Of a DNA stretch of 8,947 bases, positions 1 through 7,070 are shown in pieces. The translations under genes and the position numbers were made by a program. The notes under the pieces were generated by a model. It did not search any database. It had not been told where the DNA came from and saw nothing but the letters and a program-made list of their open reading frames with translations. How positions within the stretch are numbered: position 1 is the first letter of the stretch; each line of letters opens with the position of its first letter. This DNA is from Planctomycetota bacterium (lineage in GTDB: Bacteria; Planctomycetota; Phycisphaerae; WQYP01), in assembly GCA_021816165.1 (NCBI GenBank), contig JAKAYZ010000041.1, forward strand, positions 1 to 8,947, in the 5' to 3' direction.

Positions 1-955
1 TGGGTTGTTTATACCAGCAGACCTCATGACCGGAGCGAGCCGCATGGGTATGCACCAGTTGCAGGCGATGCGGGAGGCCGGAAAATCGCCCCAGTGCGGC
101 CATCGCGGCAGACCGCTGGTCTGAAAAACCCAGCGCTTCCACCACCGCCAAAGCCGCCTGAGCGTTGGATTGATTATGATCTCCCGGAACCAGCAGGTTC
201 AGTTTTTCGCTGCCGCCCACACGATAAACCCGGGTGCGCCCGGGCGCGTGCGCCAGCCAACTGCAAACGGTGGCATCTTCTCCATTGAGGATGGCGACAT
301 CCGCGGGAGTTTGAAACCGCAGGATGTTTTTTTTGATGGCGGCATAATTTGCCAGTGTACCGTGGCGATCCAGATGGTTGGGCACCACATTGGTGACCAC
401 CGCGACATGGGGCGACCAGCCGATTGCCGGTGTATCTTCCAGCATGAAACTGGACAGCTCGAGGACGACAATATCCTCCGCCGCGATGTTCGGCAGATCC
501 GTGAGCAGGGAATGGCCGATGTTGCCACCCATCCAACAACGCCGGGGCGGCGTACCGGCGAGGCAGGCAGTCAACGCCTGGCAGATCATGGCGGTGGTGG
601 TGGATTTACCGACACTGCCGGTGATGCCCACAATTGCGGCGCAGCAGCGCTGCACAAATAAATTAATCTCAGTGGTGATGGGAACACTGCGGCGAAGCGC
701 CGCCTGCAAAAACTCGGATTTATCCTTATCCACCGCCGGATTCACCACCAGCAGATCGGCGTGCTGCAAAATGGCCACATCGTGCCCGCCCAGCGCCAAT
801 TCACACCCCGTCCCGGCCAGTTGGGCCACGGACTCCGTGAGTTTCTCGGCAGGTTCCATATCGGTGACCACCACGTGGCAGCCTTGCTGACACAGCCACC
901 GGCTAACCCCCACACCGCCCCCAAACCGGCCCAGACCCATCACCACAACGCGCAT
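1..955 (-). CDS. murD: UDP-N-acetylmuramoyl-L-alanine--D-glutamate ligase, 3' end cut by window edge
   Basis: MurD is a cytoplasmic ATP-dependent ligase that adds D-glutamate to UDP-MurNAc-L-Ala in peptidoglycan precursor synthesis. The frame is open from an ATG at 955 to the left edge, giving 318 visible residues of a family usually about 450 long; most of the C-terminal domain is missing. Visible features in order are an N-terminal Rossmann-like start (VVVMGLGRFGGG, residues 3-14), the ATP P-loop GITGSVGKSTT (110-120, Lys117), GGNIG (143-147), ELSSFMLE (166-173), NHLDRH (193-198), the lysine of YAAIKK (about 208) expected to be carbamylated, GDHNQSN (258-264) and GLPHR (293-297). The P-loop has Val where MurD usually has Asn. 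The start is uncertain. An in-frame ATG at 994 would add 13 residues, and neither ATG has a clear Shine-Dalgarno; I prefer 955 because the fold begins directly there. It is probably the last visible gene of the gap operon. Confidence 0.93.
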   Translation of the reverse strand, partial: MRVVVMGLGRFGGGVGVSRWLCQQGCHVVVTDMEPAEKLTESVAQLAGTGCELALGGHDVAILQHADLLVVNPAVDKDKSEFLQAALRRSVPITTEINLFVQRCCAAIVGITGSVGKSTTTAMICQALTACLAGTPPRRCWMGGNIGHSLLTDLPNIAAEDIVVLELSSFMLEDTPAIGWSPHVAVVTNVVPNHLDRHGTLANYAAIKKNILRFQTPADVAILNGEDATVCSWLAHAPGRTRVYRVGGSEKLNLLVPGDHNQSNAQAALAVVEALGFSDQRSAAMAALGRFSGLPHRLQLVHTHAARSGHEVCWYKQP

Positions 956-1038
956 CTGCGGGGAAACGGTGGTCAATGAATGGTTTTTGGTCATAGTTTT
1001 TGGGTTCAGTTGCAAGGACTTCAAGCCGCAGCCGGCTC

Positions 1039-1989
1039 TCAGCGTCTGGTGTCGCGCAGCGCTGCGGCGATCTCGCGGCGCGTGTCGAGCACCGATTGCA
1101 GCACGGCTTTGGACCACTGCTGATCCGAAAAGCCGGCATATTTTTTATCTTGATACGCAAAAATAATGGAGCGACTGGCGGAAATTACCGCCCCGTGCCC
1201 GGCGGGGTCGAATACGTGGGCACAATCATGAAGATTGCCGCCCTGGGCTCCGATACCGGGTATCAAAAAAAGAGTGTGCGGCAACGCGCGGCGCAAATGG
1301 ATCAGCGAATCCCGCGTGGTGGCACCCACCACCGCGCCGACCGAGCTGAAACCGCCGCCACCCATCAGCCCCTGGCCCCAGGAAGCAATCCGATCCGCCA
1401 CGTGTTGATAAAGGGGCCGTCCGTCGGCGGCGGGTATTTCTTGAATTTCACCGGCGCTGGGGTTGCTGGTGCGCAGCAGAATAAAAACCCCTTTACCCGT
1501 CTTTTGGGCGATATCGGTGAAGGGCTTGATGCCATCAAAACCAAAATAAGGATTGATGGTGATGGCATCCGGTCCGGCGGAGTGGCCCAGATCGCCAAAG
1601 GTGTTGTCGGCCAGAGTGGCAAGAGCATATTGTTCAGCGGTGTGGCCGATATCAGCGCGTTTTACATCGCCGATGACCAGCAATCCAGCCGCTTGGGCTT
1701 GTTGTACCAGACGAACATAGGCCTGCCAGCCCAGCCATTGGTAGCGCTCAAAATAGGCGCTGTTGATTTTCACGGCGGGCACGTGGCTGGCCACCACGGC
1801 GATGATTTGCCGGCAAAAGTCGAACATGGCGTTGACACAATGGTCGGCCCGGGCAGAGTCATTCATGCCCGGCTGAGAAGTAATGGCCGCCGGCAGCTTT
1901 TCATAAACGGGATCCAACCCCAGAATCAACGGGGTTTGCCGTTGGTCAATGGCGGCGAGCAGACGGTCGGCGAAATTGGCAATAGCCAT
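1039..1989 (-). CDS. pyrF: Orotidine 5'-phosphate decarboxylase (subfamily 2)
   Basis: PyrF decarboxylates OMP to UMP, the last step of de novo pyrimidine synthesis, in the cytoplasm. The 316-residue product is a single TIM barrel. LILGLDP (21-27) forms the first strand with the substrate-binding Asp, and VKINSAYFE (73-81) follows. GDVKRADIGHTAEQYA (107-122) is the catalytic signature, with Lys110 as the catalytic lysine and flanking aspartates. PGIGAQGG (244-251) and SRSI (272-275) form the phosphate-binding end. The DVKRADIGHT form and the length match the longer subfamily 2 enzymes rather than the shorter E. coli type. The ATG at 1989 is preceded by AGGGA with a 7-base spacer, and the stop is TGA. 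It starts 30 bases after the FabZ-like gene ends and is probably cotranscribed with it and with murD. The stretch to murD contains only a short AGCCG/CGGCT inverted repeat (1024-1037) with no T-run. Confidence 0.96.
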   Translation of the reverse strand: MAIANFADRLLAAIDQRQTPLILGLDPVYEKLPAAITSQPGMNDSARADHCVNAMFDFCRQIIAVVASHVPAVKINSAYFERYQWLGWQAYVRLVQQAQAAGLLVIGDVKRADIGHTAEQYALATLADNTFGDLGHSAGPDAITINPYFGFDGIKPFTDIAQKTGKGVFILLRTSNPSAGEIQEIPAADGRPLYQHVADRIASWGQGLMGGGGFSSVGAVVGATTRDSLIHLRRALPHTLFLIPGIGAQGGNLHDCAHVFDPAGHGAVISASRSIIFAYQDKKYAGFSDQQWSKAVLQSVLDTRREIAAALRDTRR

Positions 1990-2019
1990 GGAAAAATCCC
2001 TGATGCGTATCCTGTCGGC

Positions 2020-2529
2020 CTAAGGCATGGATAAATTCAGGTCGCGGCGATAGAGCGAGAAGAGTTCCATGAACTGGGAATTGAACACAAAATTAAAATC
2101 CGGAAACTTCATTCCCGACAGGTTCTGGTCAATATGCGAAAACATGAGATCCACCGTGCCCACCGCGAGTTCCATCGGAGCACCGCCATGCCACGTCCGG
2201 GAGGCGATGCGGCCCTCGATGGAAGCACCGGTTTCGTTGAGTTGGCTGATGGCGGCCCGATAAACGATTTGTTCGCCGGGGCGCACCAGCCGGTCAAACG
2301 AGGCCTGGTTGATTTTGGCAAGAATCACCTTTTCCTTGAATTCCCGCACCGCGCCAACCAGAATACCGCTGGTTTGTGCCATGCCCTCTATCATCAGGCT
2401 GGCGGGCATGATGGGAAATCCCGGAAAATGATCCTGCAGATGATCCTCTGAAAGCGTGACATTTTTGATGGCCACGGCACTTCTGCCAGGCTCAAAGCTT
2501 TCAAAGCGGTCGATCCAGATCCAGCGCAC
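2020..2529 (-). CDS. FabZ/FabA-like 3-hydroxyacyl-ACP dehydratase (hotdog fold)
   Basis: This 169-residue protein belongs to the hotdog-fold hydroxyacyl-ACP dehydratases, which remove water from 3-hydroxyacyl-ACP during fatty acid or lipid-chain elongation. DHFPGFPIMPASLMIEGMAQ (33-52) is the FabZ active-site block, with His34 and Glu48 in the catalytic positions. FKEKVILAKINQASFDRLVRPG (64-85) matches the second conserved block that ends in the R-PG-D/E turn. The N-terminus (RWIWIDRFESFEPG) and a C-terminal tail of about 25 residues rich in Phe and Tyr are unlike short proteobacterial FabZ and resemble planctomycete homologues, which is recall rather than a search. The start is GTG at 2529, supported by AAGGGG seven bases upstream. 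It begins 16 bases after gap ends, so translational coupling is likely. Whether it serves bulk fatty acid synthesis or a specialised lipid cannot be told from sequence, so no gene symbol is given. Confidence 0.9.
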   Translation of the reverse strand: MRWIWIDRFESFEPGRSAVAIKNVTLSEDHLQDHFPGFPIMPASLMIEGMAQTSGILVGAVREFKEKVILAKINQASFDRLVRPGEQIVYRAAISQLNETGASIEGRIASRTWHGGAPMELAVGTVDLMFSHIDQNLSGMKFPDFNFVFNSQFMELFSLYRRDLNLSMP

Positions 2530-2536
2530 CCACCGG

Positions 2537-2542
2537 CCCCTT
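2537..2542 (-). promoter_or_regulatory. Ribosome binding site setting a GTG start
   Basis: AAGGGG on the minus strand lies seven bases upstream of the GTG at 2527-2529. No in-frame ATG gives a better match to the family N-terminus, so this site decides that the FabZ-like gene uses GTG. Confidence 0.6.
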
Positions 2543-2545
2543 GTT

Positions 2546-3586
<1,041 letters not shown>

Positions 3587-3608
3587 TCATCATCATCAAG
3601 TCCGGCAG

Positions 3609-3631
3609 CGGAGCTACAACAACATGCTCCG
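3609..3631 (-). promoter_or_regulatory. Inverted repeat in the gap leader
   Basis: CGGAGC (3626-3631 on the minus strand) pairs perfectly with GCTCCG (3609-3614) across an 11-base loop. An outer CCGG/CCGG pair (3636-3639 with 3602-3605) could extend it across a small internal loop. There is no T-run, so it is not a simple terminator. It lies 21 bases upstream of the gap Shine-Dalgarno. The loop contains ATG TTG TTG running into a TAG. A role in mRNA stability or translation control is possible but unproven. Confidence 0.45.
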
Positions 3632-3657
3632 ATGACCGGGCGAATTCCAAGCCCGTG

Positions 3658-3687
3658 ATAGTACAGGATAACGGCGGTGGAACGCAA
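3658..3687 (-). promoter_or_regulatory. Possible sigma-70-like promoter for gap
   Basis: TTGCGT (3682-3687) and TACTAT (3658-3663) are separated by 18 bases on the minus strand, with four of six matches in each box. Transcription would start near 3651, giving a leader of about 75 bases that includes the inverted repeat. The match is weak, and promoter rules in the likely phylum are poorly known. Confidence 0.28.
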
Positions 3688-3694
3688 GCTGCCG

Positions 3695-3725
3695 AAAAAC
3701 CCCGACCGGATACCTCCCGCCGAGG
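3695..3725 (-). terminator. Possible Rho-independent terminator after the phosphofructokinase gene
   Basis: On the minus strand CCTCGGC (3719-3725) can pair with GTCGGGG (3700-3706), seven pairs including two G-T wobbles, across a 12-base loop. Five T residues follow directly (3695-3699). It lies about 125 bases past the phosphofructokinase stop and just upstream of the proposed gap promoter, a sensible place. The stem is imperfect, so confidence is low. Confidence 0.33.
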
Positions 3726-3851
3726 CGAAATTTAGGTTGACGCAGCCCACAGCCAGCACCACATTGCGCTCGGCCAACCGATAGCCGGGCTGGCGCGGTT
3801 TGGCCACACCCAGAGGAACACGGCACACGGCCGCAGGCCATGGCAGATACT

Positions 3852-5084
3852 TTAGATCAACCGGCCGGGCCGAAACAATTCGCCAACCAGCGGACGGGCA
3901 TACTTCAGGTAGGCTTCGGTGATGTCGCAGCCATGGGTCACAAAAAGTGTGTCCAATGGCTTGGTCAGCCGGGCTACATTGGTTAAGGCCGTGGGGAACA
4001 TCTCTATTTTGTATGGTGCATCACTGATGCGTTTGATGGCCACGGAACCGCTGGCCAGCCCCTGGGGTGAAGTCAGGGCATATTCCACCGCCTTGTGTCC
4101 GCAGAGCCGGGCTTCCGCCGCATCGGTCGGGCTGACAATAGTCGGAAAGCTGCGCTGCAGATAACCGAAGGTGTCCGCCCGGACGCGCAACTTGCCGCCA
4201 GTTTTGGTCTGCAGCGCTGCGCCGAGTTTGGTTTTGACCAAATCCCCCAGATAATCACCCAAGGCCCCTGTACCGGACAGTTGCTTGTTGCCATGGGCAT
4301 CCACCTCGCCGCCGGTCACAATGCGCTCCGCCACCAGGCTGGCTTTATCTCCGGCCACGTAACGAATGCCTTCGCTGACGGCAATCACACAACGGCCCAG
4401 CTTGGTGTAAACGCGGTCCACATCCGCTAAAAATTGATCTTCCTTGAAATCCACCTCGGGTACGTAAATCAGGTGGGGGCCGTCGGTGGAATCATACCGG
4501 GCCAAGGCACTGGCCGCAGTCAGCCAGCCAGCGTCGCGGCCCATGATGACATCGATTTTCACGCCCTTGAGCGACCGATTGTCCGCATCGTCGCCCATTA
4601 AGGCCAGGGCCACAAAGCGCCCCGCCGAGCCATAGCCGGGGCAATGATCGGTGGTGCGAAGATCATTATCAATGGTTTTGGGAATATGGTACAGGTGCAG
4701 GGGATAGCCAGCCTTGACAGCCATCTCGCTGACAATGCGCGCGGTATCGGCGGAATCATTGCCGCCAATGTAAAGAAAATATCCAACGTTGTGCTTCTTA
4801 AACGCTTCCAGAATTTTCTGGCAATAAGCTTCATCCGGTTTGTCGCGGGTCGAGCCTAAGGCTGCCGATGGCGTTTGGGCCACCCGTTCGAGCAAATCCG
4901 CCGGGGTATGTTCCAGTGGAATGAAATCGCCATTGATAATACCGCGCACCCCGTGTCGGGCACCGAGAATTCCTTCTATCTGCGGGTGCTTTTTGAGTTA
5001 CAGGATCGCCCCCACCAGGGATTGATTGATGACCGCGGTGGGTCCACCCGATTGTCCGATGACCGCATTAACCTTGGTTGCCAT
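3852..5084 (-). CDS. Pyrophosphate-type 6-phosphofructokinase, interrupted by an in-frame TAA at codon 29
   Basis: The family phosphorylates fructose-6-phosphate to fructose-1,6-bisphosphate; the pyrophosphate type does so reversibly, using PPi instead of ATP. The ATG at 5084 has AAAGGAG nine bases upstream. Codons 1-28 encode the first strand and phosphate loop, including GQSGGPTAVINQSL (10-23). Codon 29 is TAA (4998-5000). Homology then resumes in the same frame (LKKHPQIEGILGARHGVRGI) and runs to a TAA at 3852. Later motifs by codon number are GGNDSADT (107-114), PKTIDND (135-141), MGRDAGW (181-187), VPE (208-210) and GYLQRS (307-312). Lys in PKTIDND, where ATP enzymes have Gly, favours PPi. 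The full reading is 411 codons, normal for the family. The longest uninterrupted part begins at a GTG at 4949 without a good Shine-Dalgarno and lacks the N-terminal phosphate loop. It could be a recent pseudogene, a gene rescued by readthrough, or a base-call error (GAA, CAA or AAA would each need one change). Confidence 0.9.
4998..5000 (-). other. In-frame ochre codon inside the phosphofructokinase gene
   Basis: TAA follows CTG and precedes CTC at codon 29, exactly 84 bases after the A of the ATG at 5084. The reading frame is unchanged on both sides, so no indel is involved. The base after the stop is C, generally a weaker termination context. TAA also terminates gap, the alpha-E gene and this gene itself, so a general codon reassignment is unlikely. 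Confidence 0.88.
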
Positions 5085-5093
5085 TTTAATAAG

Positions 5094-5100
5094 CTCCTTT
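5094..5100 (-). promoter_or_regulatory. Ribosome binding site of the phosphofructokinase gene
   Basis: AAAGGAG lies nine bases upstream of the ATG at 5084. It shows that the translation start before the internal stop is still intact, so the real gene begins here and not at the downstream GTG. Confidence 0.7.
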
Positions 5101-5137
5101 CAAAAGCATCTCAACCGCCGGACGCACCCGGTGCAGG

Positions 5138-5166
5138 AGTATAGCGTTTCTTAACTGGCTCGTCAG
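5138..5166 (-). promoter_or_regulatory. Possible sigma-70-like promoter for the phosphofructokinase gene
   Basis: CTGACG (5161-5166) and TATACT (5138-5143) are separated by 17 bases on the minus strand; the boxes match the consensus at four and five of six positions. The start would fall near 5131, giving a leader of about 47 bases that includes the strong Shine-Dalgarno. It is the best promoter-like site in the window. Confidence 0.42.
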
Positions 5167-5176
5167 CGGTGAGGCA

Positions 5177-5190
5177 GGCCGGTGCCGGCC
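5177..5190 (-). repeat. Short GC-rich inverted repeat after the Anbu gene
   Basis: GGCCG and CGGCC flank a four-base loop (the whole 14-base site is an interrupted palindrome). It sits between the end of the Anbu gene and the proposed phosphofructokinase promoter. No T-run follows, so an intrinsic terminator is not supported; Rho-dependent ending or no function are both possible. Confidence 0.3.
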
Positions 5191-5252
5191 ATCGATGCGG
5201 CCCGGTAGGGGGCGGGTTGTTGGCCAGGCCGGGGTGCCATTTTGTAAACACC

Positions 5253-6026
5253 TCAGGCCTGCGGTCTGCGGGCGTGGGCGCGCGACCGGCCTTTGGCCTG
5301 GCGCTGCAAACTTACTTCCGGCAGATCCCGGACGGCTTTGCGCAAGGCCGCATCCCACTGATCCTGCATGCGCTGGAAATCGCGGTCCTCCGTTTCAAAC
5401 CGGCGCAGATGATCCAACTGCAAAGTATTGGCATAATACACAGCCACATCCACAGGCGGCCCGACGGCCACGTTGGAACGCATCGTGGACCCCAGCGAAA
5501 TTAAAGCATATTTAACGGCCTGAGCCAGTGACGTGGCATCGAAGCGCACACCCCGGTCCAAAATCGGCCGGCCATATTTGCTTTCGCCGATCTGCAGATA
5601 CGGGCTGTCTTCCGAGGCCCGTAATGGATTGCCCTGCGGGTAAATGAGATAGAGGTCGGTGGGTTCATGGTCGATTTGGCCGCCCAGAATAAAATGTACA
5701 TTAAACTGCTGGTGGTCGCGTTCCAGTGATGGACGATCCTGCTCCGCCACCCGGCGGACCTGTTCCCCCACGACACGGGCGGCATCATACATATTGTCCA
5801 CGGCGGCCAACCCGCGACCGGCGGCAAAATCCCGTTGCAGCAAGGTGATGACCGATTGGCTGCAAGACAAGCTGCCGCTGACCAGGGCGATCATGGCCCG
5901 CTGCCCCGGGATAACAAATGGATGGAGTTTGCGGCTGATATTGGCCTGATCGTATCCGGCATTGGTGCGACAATCAGCCGCCAAAACCAGCCCTTCCCGG
6001 GTGAGAATGCCAAGACAATAGGTCAT
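5253..6026 (-). CDS. Anbu-type proteasome-like peptidase (N-terminal Thr hydrolase)
   Basis: Anbu proteins are bacterial relatives of proteasome beta subunits and HslV that form self-compartmentalising rings in the cytoplasm; their natural substrate is unknown. The start is placed at the ATG at 6026, giving MTYCLGIL, because removal of Met exposes the catalytic Thr1. CGGAG sits seven bases upstream. A TTG at 6050 would add eight residues that bury the threonine and overlap this ribosome site, so it is rejected. In mature numbering, LVLAADCRTNAG (12-23) carries Asp17 and SRKLHPF holds a lysine at about 32, the expected catalytic trio. ALVSGSLSCSQSVI, FILGGQID and YLQIGESKYGRPILDR are the usual core segments. 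The product is 257 residues, normal for the family. The C-terminus is unusually basic (KGRSRAHARRPQA). It is the last gene of the ATP-grasp, alpha-E, transglutaminase operon, 66 bases after its neighbour. Confidence 0.93.
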   Translation of the reverse strand: MTYCLGILTREGLVLAADCRTNAGYDQANISRKLHPFVIPGQRAMIALVSGSLSCSQSVITLLQRDFAAGRGLAAVDNMYDAARVVGEQVRRVAEQDRPSLERDHQQFNVHFILGGQIDHEPTDLYLIYPQGNPLRASEDSPYLQIGESKYGRPILDRGVRFDATSLAQAVKYALISLGSTMRSNVAVGPPVDVAVYYANTLQLDHLRRFETEDRDFQRMQDQWDAALRKAVRDLPEVSLQRQAKGRSRAHARRPQA

Positions 6027-6033
6027 CGAATTG

Positions 6034-6038
6034 CTCCG
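6034..6038 (-). promoter_or_regulatory. Ribosome binding site that fixes the Anbu start
   Basis: CGGAG on the minus strand is seven bases upstream of the ATG at 6026. It lies inside the extension that a TTG start at 6050 would produce, so it supports the ATG that places Thr at position 1 after Met removal. Confidence 0.6.
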
Positions 6039-6092
6039 GATTAAATCCAATCAACACTTCATCAAATCGGGGAAAAGAGGCCGCCACTGCTG

Positions 6093-7070
6093 TCATGGAG
6101 GGCCTTGTTGCTGCTGTTGCTGCTGCTGCATTTGTTCATCAAGTGTCCACGGCAGAATAGAGCTTGGATTGCTGCGATAAGTAGGAATATCCAAAGCCCG
6201 GCTGCGCTCCCCCACCAAACGCCCGGGGACTTCGGCTAATTCTTGAGTCTGCAGTTGCACGGCCATGGTTTCACGGGCCAAACCATGATAGACGCCTTTG
6301 TGGGGCGGAACATCGCGATAACTGCGCCCCACCGCCACCTTCACAAAATTTTCCCCGACCACGCTGGCATTGGTCGGATCAAAGGCCACCCAGCCCACCG
6401 ATGGAAAGTAGAGTTCGCACCAGGCATGACTTTCGGAAGTACCACGAAAGGCTTTGGACCCCGGGTGGATAAAACCGCTCACGTAGCGTGCAGGGATACG
6501 CAACATTCTGGCCAGACCGATCATCAGATGGGTAAAATCCTGGCACACGCCGCGTCCATGTTGCAGCACTTCCGTGAGCGAGGTGGACGTGGTGGTAATG
6601 CCTTTTTCGTAAATAAAGTTTTGGGTGATGAACTCCATCATGCGGCGCACCAGGGCAATCAGGCGGGTTGGCCGCTGGGGCAGCATCTGCTGGGTCACGG
6701 CTTCCAGCGGCGGACATTTGCACACAATATCGTCAAAGCGCAAAAAATCACGCAAGACGTAATCCAGCGGGTCCGCGAGAGGCCAGGTATCGTCCAGCTT
6801 GTCGAGCACGTAAGCCGGAGCACTGGTATCCACCAGGCTGGTGGCGGCAATTTCGACATTGCGGTGCCGTGCCACTATCGAAAATGCATGCACGGTATTG
6901 CCCAGCCAGTCAAAATAGCTGCTGACTTCGGTGGGTGGCCCAATGGCCAGCTCAAAAGAGAGCCGATGCTGCAAGGGTTCGTGGCAAGGAGCCATGCGCA
7001 ATTCCATCACGGTTTCGCTGATGAGCGCGTCGTAGGATAGCCGCGTGGTATGCGTAGCTTTAATCAGCAT
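6093..7070 (-). CDS. Transglutaminase-like protein with polyglutamine tail
   Basis: This is a transglutaminase-like cysteine enzyme of the papain-like fold; family members act as amidases, peptidases or crosslinkers, and the reaction here is unknown. Residues about 1-85 form the bacterial transglutaminase N-terminal domain (THTTRLSYD start, ELRMAP). The core domain carries the triad: Cys176 in GRGVCQDF, His215 in SESHAWCE and Asp231 in FDPTN. The C-terminal tail ends with eight consecutive glutamines and GPP. There is no signal peptide, so it is probably cytoplasmic. The ATG at 7070 is chosen over the TTG at 7076 because AAAAGGA lies nine bases upstream; the product is 325 residues. Its start overlaps the end of the alpha-E gene by 11 bases, indicating coupled translation. 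It stands in the same operon as Anbu, the usual context for this subfamily, suggesting joint handling of a peptide substrate or product. Confidence 0.93.
   Translation of the reverse strand: MLIKATHTTRLSYDALISETVMELRMAPCHEPLQHRLSFELAIGPPTEVSSYFDWLGNTVHAFSIVARHRNVEIAATSLVDTSAPAYVLDKLDDTWPLADPLDYVLRDFLRFDDIVCKCPPLEAVTQQMLPQRPTRLIALVRRMMEFITQNFIYEKGITTTSTSLTEVLQHGRGVCQDFTHLMIGLARMLRIPARYVSGFIHPGSKAFRGTSESHAWCELYFPSVGWVAFDPTNASVVGENFVKVAVGRSYRDVPPHKGVYHGLARETMAVQLQTQELAEVPGRLVGERSRALDIPTYRSNPSSILPWTLDEQMQQQQQQQQGPP
6111..6134 (-). repeat. CAG/CAA trinucleotide repeat encoding eight glutamines
   Basis: Eight consecutive glutamine codons (a mixture of CAG and CAA) end three codons before the transglutaminase stop. 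Length changes by whole units would keep the frame. The CAG/CAA mixture argues against very recent slippage of one pure unit. Confidence 0.85.

Noticed and set aside
170..890. Overlapping plus-strand open frames opposite murD
   Set aside because: They lie opposite a continuous MurD reading frame with all motifs in order; typical GC-rich antisense frames.
1024..1037. AGCCG/CGGCT inverted repeat between pyrF and murD as a terminator
   Set aside because: The stem is only five pairs and no T-run follows; it would also split an otherwise coherent operon.
1000..2034. Long plus-strand open frame of 344 codons opposite pyrF
   Set aside because: It is the antisense shadow of pyrF, shows no recognisable motif, and pyrF has full catalytic signatures and a ribosome site.
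4998..5000. Genetic code reassignment of TAA to a sense codon
   Set aside because: TAA ends gap, the alpha-E gene and the phosphofructokinase gene itself at the expected family lengths, so TAA works as a stop here.
5177..5190. GC-rich palindrome after the Anbu gene as an intrinsic terminator
   Set aside because: No T-run follows on the minus strand; listed only as an inverted repeat.
6243..7040. Plus-strand open frame of 265 codons opposite the transglutaminase gene
   Set aside because: Antisense shadow of a gene with an intact Cys-His-Asp triad; the translation has no family-like features.
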